Positions 23,970-38,900 of a stretch of DNA of 60,000 nt are shown here, one piece after another. Source of the stretch: Tubiluchus corallicola (taxonomy: Eukaryota > Priapulida > Priapulimorpha > Priapulimorphida > Tubiluchidae). Location: NCBI GenBank assembly GCA_030141605.1, contig JAQGDQ010000134.1, positions 139,001-199,000 of the forward strand. The letters are read 5' to 3'. The notes under the pieces are model-generated. The model did no database searches. It had not been told where the DNA came from and saw nothing but the letters and a program-made list of their open reading frames with translations. Each line of letters starts with the position of its first letter. Positions within the stretch are counted from its first letter, which is position 1. The position numbers and the translations under genes are program-made.

Positions 23970-26900
23970 CCTGTCCTTCTCTCTTTCTCCCTCCATCTCT
24001 TTCTCTCTAAGAGAAGCAAGAGATAAATAAATCATTGAAAAAAGTCATTACCTTTTTACATAGTAGGCAGCCCATCACGCGGTCAGATAGCCTCTTTCCT
24101 TAGGAAGAACAGTAAAATTTTACTTACAAGAAAACTGATGAAGTATTTGCAAGTACATAATACAAACTTACTGCTACAACTGTTTTTGGTTTTCATGAAA
24201 TGTTTTTAGTTTTGTAAACTAATAATTACTTTTATTTGAGATATTCTTCTTTTATTAAAAATGCAAAAGTGATTTTGGCTTATCAAAATTGCACGTGTAC
24301 CAACTTTATTGGTGAACTTAAGAATATTATTATTCCAGTCAATGCGCGGCTCAAAAGTTTTTAATCATCCGCTGTTTGATGCCGCCAGCTTAGCCGCTAA
24401 TCGCAAAAACGAAATACGTAACAATAGGCATCTTTCGTCACTTCCTCTTTTTACACTTTGGCTACATTGTCTCCAATCTCATGTTTTCAACTTTTGACAT
24501 TTTTATTTTGCTGTAGGTTATTCTGGTGAAGTGGAATGAGCCGTACCAGAAATTAGCTACCTGTGATGCAAATGGCATCATCTTCGTATGGATTAAATAC
24601 GAGGGGCGCTGGTCCATAGAACTCATTAATGACCGAAATGTGCAGGTAATCTGTTTGCCTATGTACCTGGTGTCATTAAAAAATCCTGTCAAAAATAAAG
24701 TTGTGTCATATTCAATAATTTTTCATCCTTCCCACTTGCTTTGTGGTCTAGGGCGCTATGCAGCAAATCGCAGACTGATGTGATTTAGATTGCAAAAGTT
24801 GCAAATTTTGTTTTGTTCCTGTTCTCCTCAATCTTACATTAAGTAAAGACATAAAAGTAAGTACCCCTGTAGCTAAAATTTTGGTAGGATGTTACGATTT
24901 AGTGACTGAAAATGTGGCAGAGCAGTACAAGTGTCAGATTATTATTGTCAGATCTATTTTCGTGACATTAAAATGCATTAATTACGATCCACTGATCAGG
25001 AGCAATAATTAATGCTTTGATTTTTTAGTACCATTTTTCAGTGGAAGTAACACTAGACCTTATTACAAATACTTTTATGTAAGTTTAGTCATTAATTTGA
25101 TATTAGTCATTAGTTTCCACCTGCAAGCTTAAATATAGCTATTGCTTTATTGTAAGTTTAAAGCCTAAGCTAGCGATATAGCCTTTCATTTCTTTTGAAC
25201 TATTTTGGCAGGTCACAGATTTTGCATGGTCTCATGATGGTCGCATGGCACTGATCTGCTACAAGGATGGTTTTGTACTGGTTGGCTCGGTGGCCGGACA
25301 GAGGTTTTGGTCATCCATGCTAAACTTGGAGAGCACGATTACCTGTGGAGCTTGGACACCAGATGATCAACAGGTGAATAATGTTATGTGTGTATGAATG
25401 TGCTTCATGTGTGTGTAACAAGGCAGTATGTCTTTTTAGTAACTTACTTATATAGGAAAACGGAAATCTTAATCAATCCAAGCTGTGCTTCATAAACTTC
25501 TTGAAAGCCACCAGGTTCTAATCAAGAATTGTTTTGACATGCTGGGGCAAAAAGCCTAGCTTACGTTGACTGCCTGTGGCATGGCTTCACACTTGGCTTC
25601 TTTTTAATAATTTACTAATAGCTGGATTACCTACTAAGCAGTCAGCTATCAAGTAGGTGTAAACAAAGTTGCATGTGGCAATAATAATTTGCTTTTTACT
25701 TTTAGTAGTATTCTGGACTGTAATCACACATCAGCCATGCGAAGTATATGCACATTTTCAGCTGTCGCGTTATATTTTTTGCAAAGATGCCCCTTCTCTG
25801 CTCTCACTCGGCGCAAATACCTCTTCGTTAATCTCAAATCTCATCTAATTCGCAGTAAATCCCTAGTTTAATGTCTACATGATTGAGTTACTAATCATCG
25901 GCAGGCCTGATTGCCTTTGCTTTTATTAGATGCTTAGCCACAGCAGGATTCATAAAACAGTCATGCACAGACTTCATGCATAGACTATGTTAAACAAAAA
26001 AAGTTATTTTGGATAACTCCTGCAACATCTCTAGGCAACAGTCAATAAATACTTGGACATTTGTTGTCGTTTTACAGGCTGTGACTGGCTTAATTTGGCT
26101 AACATTGTAAGTAATGCATTATGCATCTTATCAATTTGTTGCCTAAGAATTTTTGCTGTGATAGTGTCAACTGTTTTTTGATCACTTTGATTATATAATG
26201 CGAATTTTGCCATTCATTTGCAAAACAATTGTGACATTTATTAGTTCACCTAGGTTGAATCTCGGAGAGTTTATATTTATGTATAACTTGAAGAAAGATG
26301 ACACCAGAATGGTTCCTTGAGGCACACCATTTGTATTCCTCAAGTACTTTGCTGTGCCCATTATTCAGGGTATCTACATATGTGCTTTATCGCAAAAGTA
26401 GGGCATTTCTTACACTCCATACATTTTGCTTCGATGTATGTGCTTTCAAAAGGTCTTTTTGCCTGCAGAAAGAGAAAAGAATAATTAAATTACACGCCAT
26501 TACAAATGCTCAATAAAACCACATGTGCATTCACTGAATGTGGCTTAAAGGCTTACAGATAATGCATTTTACAAATCTGTTCCCGTTACTGAAGCCTGAA
26601 ATCCCTGTACAGAAAAACATTATCCTGCTAGATCCCAGCATTTTCCTTAGAAAGCTTGTCGTGTTAGAACACAGGATTTATTGATTGAATTCGCCAATCG
26701 CCTTGTTGCTTTTGCTCACAAAAATTCAAGCAGACAAGTAAAGATTTGCGCTTGAGTGTAAACCCTGCTGGGCATGAGGAGCCGATCGACACGTAAAATA
26801 GTCGTTGATTTTCAAGGAATGAGGCAGCTTACAGATGTACAACTGTGAAAGAAATGGCAGTAGTGTATTTCCAACTGACGTGAAAACATGGGCTTATCAG

Positions 26901-29900
26901 TTTGTTGAAACTTAACAGATTTTTTATGATGAGACTAAACTAATATCTAAATCAGTTTAAATATATTTTTCTCTTACATATTTTAATTTTAACATGTTAT
27001 AATATAGTTTAGAAAGTATTGTACATGAAGTATTACACATTAGAAAAAAACCATGGTACATAGTATCTAGTGCCTACACCGCCTAAACAAATTTACCTTA
27101 ATTAACAATCAACTTGTGGGTCCACTTATGCCTGAACTTTAGTGTTGTATTTTTTCTCTGCCTGGTTGTACAGGCATCACACTCATGTACACTGTACACA
27201 CACTGTAATTTGTTTTAAGTTCACTGACTGACTGACTGACTCACCCACTCACTCATCTACATTGCTGCAAAGAAGTTTATAGTAAAGTTTGGGAAAATAC
27301 TTACGCTAAATTAACCTAATTATTAGTTAAAACCAGGAGTATTGAGTAATCGCTGCGAAAATCGGATTTATGAATGCATTGTTGTCTGATCAATTGTCAG
27401 TGGAATGGACAGTTTATAATGTATAATATTATAATCACTTATGTAGTTGGTATAGTTACATCCAGGCAGGCAAGTTAAATAACGTATGATCATATGAACA
27501 CATTTGTACTCCACCTTTAATGTAGTAACCTTTGATATTAATGTTGTCATAATAATCTTAGCATTACCCGGTGCATTAAATGTTGGCTCTAGTTACGGGG
27601 TATACATTAAATATACATGTCTGCATAATGTCTTGTGTCGCAATTTAACATACATGCAGAGATTTTTATCTTGAAAAAACATTCCTTTCTATTGGCCTTG
27701 GGTGCTGTAGAAAAAGATCGGCATAGGAAACAACTAAACAAGTCACCTCTCCAGAATGGCGCAGATTATAGAGTTACTTAGTTTTCTCAGTTTGAATGAT
27801 GATTCTAAGCTTTTGCTAGTTTATCAGTTTTACTAGTCGTATTGGAGTTCTACTTCACTTCACTTGTTATTCTTTATAGGTCAAATTCAATGTAAAGTCA
27901 AGTTTTCTTTAAGTAAAGTATCTAACCGTAAACTTAAAATTTGACAGTAGTTTTATTGAATTTCATGGCTTCCTTCCTAATAAAGTCGGGCCCTGAAATT
28001 AAATTTTCCCTCCAAAACATTCTGTTCGGTTTTGCTCGCGCAGTTTCAGAAAATCACAGGCTAAACAAATATGCTAGCAATGGTTTCCTTGGATGCCATG
28101 TCGTTTCTGTGACGCTGGATTTCTAAACAATGCTACACAGCGAAATGTGACAGGTGATAGGCAAGCTCAGATGCTGGCGTCATTAAGGACTAAGGAGTTC
28201 CTGACATCATCCAACAAGCAAAACGCGCAAAATAAAGTTCCAGGTTTTCTTTGGAAATAACACCTTCACACCAGATTTTCTCTTATATAAACCACCAAGG
28301 AAAAGTTACAACTATCAGGAAATCTTACTGAGAAAATTTTCTTTCTGTTTTTGTGTAAAACTGAAACTTCGTAAGTACGCTGTATTTGACCCTTAATTAT
28401 CTATCCAAAAAAGTTGATAAATGCTTGAATACAGTCAGCAAGAAGAATGCAACAGCAAATAGGTTGTAGGTTTCGTAAATTCTTCTACTTATGACAATCT
28501 TGAAATGCCTACCCTTCTTATATACATGTTTTATGCAAGCTTTGACAGAAAAAGCAACTATTACCAAAACTGATTAATTACTGAGCAATTTATTTGAATC
28601 TGAGGCATGCTTGTCTGAACTTTTGCTTAGACGTGAAAAAGGACACTTTCCAAATTTGTGCCAATTGCTTTACCATCTGTCTCAGGCTAGATATGCAAGA
28701 TAAATATGATGTGTCTGGATTCTATTACACCTAATTCAATATTTTCAGTAGATTTCCTAGGCCCGAGGCTATCTATACCTTTCATGTAAACTTTATTAGA
28801 TCATATCATCGACCGTTCTGCATCGCCACCCCGCGAACAAATCAATTTTGATCCTGTCCTGTTGTCAGCCATCTTATTTGCATAACAACTTACATGCGAA
28901 TTCCGTTTTCTTCTCATTTACTGCTTGTTTACATTGGCAAAATGGTCGTCATGGTGACAAATTCCAGGCCCCGTTCTTAGGCTAGTTTTGATAAGGCTAG
29001 TTTTGATAGTCATTCGGCTGCTATTTCACAGTAATTATTGGTAAATCAATTTGGAAGCATTTTTCATTCTCAGGTTTTCGTGACCTGAAGTGTGTGCTGA
29101 ATTCTTAAATTTATCATTGTAACTACCTAAACTAACCCACTTGGTTCGGAACTCTGGACTGTGTGAATTATATACACAGTGATATATGTGTACACATTTC
29201 GTTTGTTACTGTGTTACTGTTATATATTTACACATTTCATTTGTTACTGTGTTACTGTTTGTTTATTTGTTTGTTTATGCTTTGCAAACATTGCATAAAT
29301 TAAGTCCTTGCACAGAGTGTACTTGGGAAATAGGTTCAACTGCAGTGCGTACTGCATACAGACTGCAAACCATTGTAACACAGGGCCTTATATTCAGCCA
29401 TACTAAAATATCTGTAACGGTTACTTAGTAGGCGTACTTATTCATTTTTACGTTTGTATCATGTTTAAACTGTTATGTTTAAACTCATCAAAAATGTTTC
29501 AATAAATCCACAAATTTCCCTGTGAGGGACCAGCTGACACTTTTCCATATTGCAGTCAAGGTTTTTGGTGCTGGTCCTTGCATCATTGTTGTACATAATT
29601 GTACACATTGTTGTACACCTTTTACATAACTATCCAGACCCCAAAAAAATTTTGCTCATAAACCACTCACACCACATCACATCATCACACAATCCACACC
29701 ACATGACCAGTACCACACCTTTCATGCCACACCACACACACCATATCACATTTTACATTTGTCATGAGTTGTTTAATTTGGGTTTACAGACTATCTACAA
29801 CCTTACACAAATAATCAAAATTTTACCTTAAATAAACACATGACTATGGACTATGCACATTTGCAAAATCTATAGCTATTATACCCAAATTTATTCACAA

Positions 29901-32900
29901 GATTTTTGTTTTTATATTATTACTAATAATAGGTTGAAATCCTAATTGATTTTGTTCTTTACCAGAACTTCTATTATAGGTTTTTCTACGAAAGTTAAAA
30001 AAATCTATTAAGCGTACATGAAATGAAGTATTTTAACCATAAATATATCTACTATTGCTATAATCTGTGTGTTGAACTAACGAAACCTCTGTTGACTAAT
30101 TTCCGTTCAGTCCATTGACTCTGACTCGGCAGCTGAAAATGCGTATTATCCTGCGCTCCTGTAAAATGGGCAAATAACGTTTTATGGATTGTAAAAATTG
30201 GGCATTCTTCTTCGTTTCTCGCTGCGGCAATGGACTCCAGCGGCTATAAAGATGCTTTTGGCGTGGGATTATTTGTCATTTGCAAGATTGAAATGATGAA
30301 CTTCGCAAAACTGGCGACTTTTCTTCGCCATGAATATCATTTCCACTTCATTTATTTTGTATTGGCTTGAAATTCTGGTGGTGTAGAGTAATGGTCCGCT
30401 TGAGAAAACGCTAGCTTGCCAATAGAAACTATGGTGGCGCCACTAGTAGCTGACTGGAATTTGACCTGTGGGTTTTGACTATATAGCTCTATATAAAATA
30501 AGTTTTGTCAAGGGGAAGATCTTTTTTGGCATCTATTAAACAAATAGTGATTTTATACATATTTAATAGTGTTTTTATTTGGTGTGTTTTTGTGTTTTTC
30601 TATATGCTTCTTTCCTTTTTAAGTGCAATATCTCTTAATGTTACTAATATAATAAAATGCCCAAAAATAGTATTAATAAATTTCCGTAATCTTTTTTTCT
30701 TATTCTTTTGTCCGAGATAAACTACTGTGGCAGTTTAAAACGTCAATTTTTTTCATAATTCTTAATTGCGAGCGGGACATTTTTCCTTTATCGTGTGAGC
30801 GGCCCTATTTTTTTCTCAAAAACAATCCCTCTGTAAAAGGCCATTTCCTTTCCTTTTGATTTCTCATGAATTTTTAAAATCTCATTAAATTTCCAGCTAA
30901 ATTAATTGTTGACGTTACTGTAGGTGTACTTTGGAACCAGCGATGGTCAGTTAATAGTGATGGACATTAATGGCGCCATGGTTGGTCAAGTGACGTTGGC
31001 TGATGATGTGGAAATTGTTGCCATGGCCTGGTCTTGCGAAAAGTTCAAAATGGATGAAACAGATGGAGAAGAGCCGCTAAGAGACATGCTGGGCATCAGT
31101 AGGCCAACAGGTAATGAGTCAAATGGTTTTGCAAGTTATTTTAACCGAATTTTGATAAAAATTATTGTTAATCATCTAATATTGACAGTACATTTAGGAT
31201 TCATAGGAGCCGTATACATGTTCATGGGTGCCGGCAGGCGCACGCACTGACGCATGTGCGTCCACAAAATAAAGTTTTTTAGCAGTAAACCAAGACACAC
31301 ATCAACCCCTTGTTTGTTTGCGCAATCCCCAAGCAGTCAGCTGATTTGCATAGTGAAGTTATGTTTATGTATATTACTTACATAGTGTCTATTCTCTTAT
31401 CGATTTCTGTTGTCTAGACAGTTTTTAGCTAACTGTAACTGCACTTCTGCATTTAAGGGGTGGGCCCAAGGGGCCTGGTCCCCCTTTCACGTTAATAATG
31501 AAATTGTGATTCCTGAGTTTGAGGTGAACTTGCCTGAGGAAATAGCTTGTAGCAACCACAAAATGGTCTGTAATGCAGTAAAACTGCATTTAGCTGTGTC
31601 CAGTGGGAAAAATTAACGTGCATGCAAACATATTGAATTTTGTATGAATAGTGGGTGGGCTGTAAACTTAACAGTCTCAGATCAGTTTTATGTTTGACTA
31701 TTCATAGTATTACTAGTATTACTATTTAAGTAATGGGTCATCCGCATTGCCATGCATTACAAACTTGCTTTTAAGATATATGACTACTACAATAGAATAC
31801 AATGAATATTATCTATGTAAATGTAGGTAAAATATATTTATCAAGGCACAATTTTTTCACGTTTGAGGAGTTCTATGTACCAGAATTTTGATCTCTTTTG
31901 AGGCCTTCAAAATACCTTAAATACAGGAAAATGTGTTGGTGGAGCTTAGGGGAGCTCCCACTGGGGGAGCTTACAGCGCTAACCCAAACCCCCTAGTTGT
32001 TTGCGCATCCAATTTTTTAAAGTCTGGAGGCACCCATGCGAATGTTCACTTTATTAGTGACAAATTTATTTTTCGTGATGTGAAAGTATTTCGATTAAAT
32101 CATTTCATTTTAAAAATGTAGATTGCATAGTACATATTTTTGCATGACTATTAAATATGCACAGATTGCCTGACTACAGTGGTGTCCAAAAATGATTCTC
32201 GGAAAAGGTGGTCCCTGCATTACTGGCACTGGTCCATAACCCCTGTTAGAATGCTTAGATGATAATCTGAGGAAACTAGTCCAGTTGAACGAGCAAATGC
32301 CATAAATTTCATTACGTGCAAATTTTCCTGCTAAAATAACCTGAAAATTTTCTCTTGATTCTAAAACTGCAGCTGACGTCAATTAATCAGAGTTATGCTA
32401 GCACATAATTACCATATTTAAACCTTGTAATTAATGGCTGACAGCAAATATGCTCTTAATCCTCTTATGTGTGTTAAAAATGGTGGATTCATGCTACTTT
32501 TCTCGAGATTTATGAATAATGGATCATTTATTCTCCCTATAATAACTTTGCGCATTATATTCAGTTCAGGGAAAATTTCTTTCATCAGTCACTAATCAAC
32601 CTGGACGTCTTGTCTACACTTATGGGTTTTTCTTCGCAACCTTAAGCTGTGTTTATTTGCAAGGTAAACAAGCATATTTACCAAGTTCATCATTGTGATG
32701 TTGCTATCATGTCGTAGTTAATAAACATCAGGCGATTTCTGATTGACAGTCCAGACTGGACGAGTGAGTGTTAAGGACAGTTCAGACTTGACAGAGTGCC
32801 TGGGACATTCTAGACTCGACAGTCGGGATTTGGAACAGTCCCGACTAGATTAGTGACTACTCTGAACCATTAACTAGTTAGTGGATGTTATTGCACCAGC

Positions 32901-35900
32901 CATTGGCTCTTGTCTGGGACAAGTTTTACACTACGTGGAAAATGCGTGCCTTATTGATCATTAGTGGGTGGGTAACATTAGTGATTGAGAGCATGGTGAT
33001 CATGTGGCATGTTGGTTGACTGATGTGTGGAATTTGATATCCAGAATAATGATTATATTTAGCATGAATAACTAAAGTGTGACTGACCTGCTAACTATTT
33101 ATTGAGCATGGCTTATAATCATTTTTCACCCTCATCAATAAAATTACTAACAGAAAAAACCATTTTCAACTTTTTGGCTAGATGTTTGATAAAATGAGTA
33201 AACATTCCAAAACCACAGCCTGTTATTGTATGTGTTGTTCCAAATTTCTTAAAATCAGACATATAGTGCTAGAGCCTAAACCTTAATTCTTTGAATGACC
33301 ATTATATTCGCATGCAGAGGGGATATCTTCAACGCCATCAAGCAAATGAAGCCATTTAGTGTTCTTCATTACTGTCAGATAAACTAACTGTTAATATATC
33401 CATTTGTTGTGCAAAGTATCCTTTTCCACACTGCTATTACTTCTCAATCTTGTGATTATGGACTCATTCAACTGCAAGAAGGATAGAATTCTTACCGTTT
33501 GGGATTTAAAGACTCTTTGATGTTGTTGCATTAACACAGATCATTTATTCCCACAAGGTTTCTTCTCATTTTCACTGCAGCGATACCCTACGCTCAATGA
33601 TGGCAACGGTTGAAGAGTTTTTTCAGCGCAGCTTTCAGCTTGAGTAGCAACAACTTCGGGTTTTTGTAGCCCAGTGTTTGTAAACATAGCTGCAATTCAA
33701 TGCGTTCTAAATGCATGTGCATTCCACATGTGACAAAGTCTACAGACTCTACAAGAATAAGGCCTGGCTTCTGCCATTGCTACATGGCAAATTCAAGAGC
33801 ATTTGTGGAATGTCATTAGTACCTCGTAATGGCGAGTTTTTGTCTTGCAGTAAATTTAGAAATACAGCCAGTTAAGTGGCTTCCTGCAGTGATTGCTGAA
33901 ACCACTCCGGAGGGATTGGTGGCTTCACATGAGCCAGATGCATCAATGAAGATTAGCCACTACTGCTTATGATACTTAACAGATATGATAAGACTCTTAT
34001 TGAGAGCCTGAGAGTATTCATTGTTGAGTCAAGTACAAGAATTTTATTGGCTGATGTGCTGTCTTAAACTCTTCTTACAATTGGAAGAAAATACTCTACC
34101 CATAGTGTAGTTCTTAGATCAGGATCTAATGAAAATAGTCACACAGTCAGAGAAACCACTACAGGTAGTGCACTTTCTTTGATTAATTCGATGATGTAAT
34201 CGTAGGATATGTAGGCATCCGGGACCCAAATTAATTTTGTAATGTTTTGCAATATAAACAGGCATGGGCTTCTGCTGGGGGTTAGCAAACAGGCTATTTG
34301 CCCCCCCCCCTTTGGATCAGGCCTTCTACATGTAATATTGGGATCAATAATCAGCATAATGTGTAGTTACAGTTTTGCAAACCCACCCGCTAGGTGTAGG
34401 TGTTTGCTGCACTAGCCTGACCCCACCCCCACTGCACCACACGAGGGCCCAGGGATACGATAATTTTAAGGAATAATTGTAATAGTAGAAGTACATCCCT
34501 TTGTTCTCACTTGGAAAAGTTGCAGCGGATGCCTTTGTAAACAGACTTAGTATACACTTGTTGTGTATCTGGTTGCTACCCTCAGCTCACACCTCATTGC
34601 CATGACCAAGTACTTTTCATTGCAGGGATCCCGACATTTGTTTTTAAATGACACAGAGGCAAAATAACTATAAATGTAAATGTAGTATGAATGGGAAGTA
34701 CAAATGGACAAAGTCATTTAAAGTGCGAAAGAGATTAAGATGATGCCTCTCGCATCTTCTCCGTAGTGCAAACAAGTTGGCAATGCCTGCCGTTAATGTG
34801 ATTTGTGTCGCAATGAAATTAGCCAGCCCTGATTAATGTTACACACTTCACTAGGTAAACATGCCATTTACTTACGTGATGAATACCATGCACATGGTGT
34901 GGGTTAACTTCATCAGTGCATCAGCATAATATTCATGTGTTGACTGAAAATAATGGGGTAGAACTGATTTGAAAATATAAAGAATGTAAACACTGGATTT
35001 GTATTTTGGACTTCTGTATTTTGGACTCCAGATTGTATTTTTATGAACACATACACAGTATACGTATGCAAAATAAGTGTGAACTATTATAAAATCCCCA
35101 AAGACGAAATGAGAATAACACAGCATACCAGTGTGCACTATTTCCAGTTGGAAGAAAGAATGAAAAATAAAAGACAGAAATTCTCTGTCGCTTTTCTGCA
35201 GTTTCCATCAATCTTCTACCAGACTGCTCACGTCTTTCCTCGGCTTCTAGTGATCCAATTGGTTTATAGCTTGAGTCATAATTTGTTAAATTTCAGGCAC
35301 AGTTGGCAGTTGCCCATTGGTGCTCGGTGATAGAAACAACATAAAGCCCTGCTAATGGCTTTTCTTATAAAAAGCTGATTTTTGGAACTCGTGTTTCTTA
35401 TGATTAACTATGTGAAACTGAGTTTATTAATATTATCACATGTGACCTTGAAAATAACATTGTAAAACAAAAACTCGCATATATGGTAAACAAAAAATGA
35501 ATGTACTTACTACAATACTTTCAACACTTACCAAATGTCTGGCTGCCTTGAGGTCAATATAGTCACATTTGACTTTGAAACTAACCATGTAAGACGAAAT
35601 TTTCCTTAGTTTTTTGTTTCAAATAAGTTTTTAATTCCATCCAATATGAGAAAACTGGCATCTACTGCCCAAATGTGATGGGATGTCAATGTCATTACTT
35701 CACACAGCGACATTACTAACTTTTTTGCATATAGGTCCTGAAAGGCTGACCACAACTTGCTTGGTTTTTCAAAATGTTAAACCCAAACCCATTGGCATGC
35801 CGAATTACAAAAGCTTGACACCAACTGTACAATTCTTGTAAAATTCTTCCCCGCTAAAAAGGATTTGGTACAAAGCAGCAGGGTGATTTGAATTCAGAGT

Positions 35901-38900
35901 TATCCATCTTCTAGCACGTGTGTGTAAAACTCTCTTACAAGCAGCAGACTGGGTACAGACTTTGTCTGTGGTCATTGGCATTTTCAGGTTCACCTCACTG
36001 CAGTTATCACCTCTTAATTGACCACTCTCCTAGTGAACTTCGCAGACCCTCTGTACTCACAAAAGTCATTTTTTCATTTCTCATTCTTCGGCTGCAACAT
36101 CTTCATTAAAACTTTTTATTCATGAGTTTGAATAAGACCTTCAGTTGCCCTCTTCATTTATTAGAAATGTCAAATTCTCAAAACAGCAATAATGGATTGC
36201 ATGAATCACTTGCGTTGAATCATTTTTTGGAAATGCCGTGACAGAAAACAGATGGACGAGCTTTAATTGCATGTCGTAAGGGTTTTCTCTGTGGATTATA
36301 CGGAAACGTTGTCTGCATTGAGAAATGTTGGATTATAAATCAGTCATAAGTGGATAATAATATTCAGCAGGGCATTAGTGATAAATCATTAACCAGTTGG
36401 CATGTTACTGCTTTATCATTGTGCCAAAGAAAGCTCTCCATATAAGAATTACTACTGATGGGAATGGGGCTTTCTATTTCTGTTTTTGGAAGTTGTAATT
36501 AAAGTGTCAGTATAATTGAAGAGTGGGCAGTGGAGCTTGGCCTGGTTACAGCAACAAAATTCATTTCTTGCTCCTTTTTATTTTTGCCTGTCATTTTCAT
36601 ATGTAAAACTTGTTCTCTTCGTATTCAATGCCTGAAGTAGCACGTTCCTGTTTGTTCTTGTGCCACTTACTCACATTGTTACTGTCAGCAATGCGCTGAC
36701 GATCTTTTCTGCCTCTTTTTCTGAGAAAAACTTTGGTTTGCAAAAATAGATAGTTGTTGTGAGTATGGGTCACAGTCTCATTCAATTTAATTTTTATTTA
36801 TTTGATGTTATTAATTCCAGGGTTGTGGTTAAGTCGTAAAGGAATAGTTCACATCAAAACATCTTTCAGGCGTCTTGATACACGGTTTAAACTATTGATT
36901 TTACCACACAGTGCGCTTGCATGAAAAAAACTGCTAAAAATAGAAAAGAAATTTATAAGAATTGTTAGCTGTATTTTGAGCGCTTACTGTGACTTTGAAA
37001 TATTTAGCAGCAGATACTGTATACACAGTATAAGTAGCTGCAAATTAATCCTATTCTGAAGATTATTTGCACAGGATTGCAAGGCATCAGTTAAAACTTC
37101 GAGCAAAAGTGCAGCAAATGCCATCATGCTATGTACTAACGACTGCAGTTCATTTCGCAATTTAAATTTAGTTGGAAACTTACAGTTGAAAGATTTAGAA
37201 ATATTTTAAAACTTTGAACGCAAAGCATATAACCTGTAACAACTGACGAATTCATTAGCTTTGAACAGCTGAACGATAAACTTATTTTAGATATAAAATT
37301 ATTTTCACCATTGTGGCCTGAAACTTCAAACAAATAACAGCACTTATTTTATTTTAAAGTGACTTTAAACTTTAATGAATTATTCAATAGTTGCGATTAC
37401 GTTCATCCTTCTCTCCGTAATGCAAAGTAATCTGAAGTCTAATGCAATTAGGAGTTCATATTTTCCAAGCTGTTGCTGTTTAACTACTACAGAAGGGCAT
37501 GAAATTTTCAAATAAAATATACAGCGAGTTTTACTTGCTATTGTTTTACTGGCCTCTTGAGACCAAGTTATGCTATTTTACTGCCAGAAAACCAAACTTT
37601 AACATGGATATATTTACATCTTCCAAAGTACAAATGTCCTTGAAGACGTAGCATTCATCTGCTACTCTAGGTTAATTTTCGAATGATATTTGATTAACTA
37701 ATGTACTGCACTAGATCTTTTTCTATGCTAATTATTATTTATTACACTATTGCCTTCCAGTCGCTGTACCCCTACCTAAATAATGTTAATTACAAAGGGT
37801 GGCTTCAGCCGATAACTATATTTTTTTGTGCCAACACCTTTTCTACGCAGATTCATTAAAGTATCAATTGTATATTCCCTTATTTTTATATGTAAGAAAC
37901 AAATAAATTCATTTGAATCTGAAAGCATGTGGTTAACAGCTTGCAATCATTATGAAAAATTGGGTCATCTTTAGTTTCTCACATTATAATTTACTTTAAA
38001 AACAAGCTACAATAAAGCACTGTGTTTGCTTCTGAAAGTCTTCACGTGTAGACAGTGAACCATATTTGCACTTACTTGGTTAGTATGGTTACAGCGTCAG
38101 AATTTTAAAGTGTTTTCTACTGTGTCGCAGGTGTTGTACAGCAACCGCCATCCGTACTTGCCGTTTGCTTCAAAAATGGCAACATTCACATGGTGAGGAG
38201 CTACGATGACATTTCTCCTAACGTCATCAACACACAGATAAAAGGTATGCAACACTCCAAGTGAACATTTCTTTATGTATATTTATTAAGTGTTGAAAGC
38301 TAGTGATCAATTCATATCAGCTCCATGGTGGTAAGTCAGTCAATGAGTCAAAATGTGCGTACACCGAGAATGGATTTTGTAAAAATGAAAACTTTGTTAT
38401 TCAGCTCAGTCTATGAATGTAGACTGTAGAGCTTTGTTGACCATGCTGTGGTTAATATGTACCTTTTTGCTTGGGTTAAAACAATAGATTGTGTTTTGTA
38501 ATCCAAATTTTCACTTATAGGGTGAAGCTGCCGAAACATTTTTAGTTTGTTGTTTTTCTGAAGCGGTTACTGTTAAAGGAAAAGACAAGCCACTTAGCCT
38601 GTTAGGTTCATTACTGTTCGTTTTATATATTTCATAAAAGATTGTCTATGAAACATAAAGCTAATTTATACAACTGTTGTATAGAAATTTACAGGCGCGG
38701 CGGTAGCCACCATTCACTTGAAGATTATGATGTAACTGGTGGACATCGTGGCTTTTTGTAAGCACATCATGGCTTTCCGTAAGCTGTTTAAACTAATTCA
38801 TACTTCTGCAGCTTAGCCAATGTTTACGCAGAAATATCACAAAATAGTTTCTTTTTATAAGAACTTATTATACTTTTGAAGGAAATTGACAGTGCACTGC

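Larger units (their letters stand above)
14825..24516 (+). other. TULP4 intron 1 (9.7 kb), no extra gene seen
   Basis: The largest intron. It contains a LINE relic (21240-21520), one copy of a three-copy repeat (18840-19370), a TTAA-bounded relic (16781-16986), tandem duplications (17514-17579, 18724-18769), a CA/TA tract (18080-18130) and a GT plus CT tract (23820-24008). Short open frames within it show no protein similarity I can recognise. A GC-richer patch lies at 22225-22375. Confidence 0.7.
25374..30923 (+). other. TULP4 intron 3 (5.5 kb)
   Basis: Contains a LINE relic (25990-26400), a TGAC simple repeat (27224-27242), tandem duplications near 28980 and 29191-29258, and a cytosine/adenine-rich CACA-type stretch (29655-29760). 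No coding exon was recognised in either strand. Confidence 0.65.

Noticed and set aside
23823-24026. Open frames across the GT/CT repeat
   Set aside because: Frames in simple repeats stay open by composition only.
27985-28975. Possible hAT-like element with ends GGGCCCTGAAATT and AATTCCAGGCCC
   Set aside because: The inverted match has gaps and mismatches and no 8-bp target duplication was found.
34290-34450. C-run and GC-rich patch with CCCCCCCCCC
   Set aside because: Looks like decayed transposon sequence but no ends or coding motif could be fixed.
35805-35993. 62-codon minus-strand open frame in TULP4 intron 4
   Set aside because: Looks mildly protein-like, but no family or splice pattern could be assigned.
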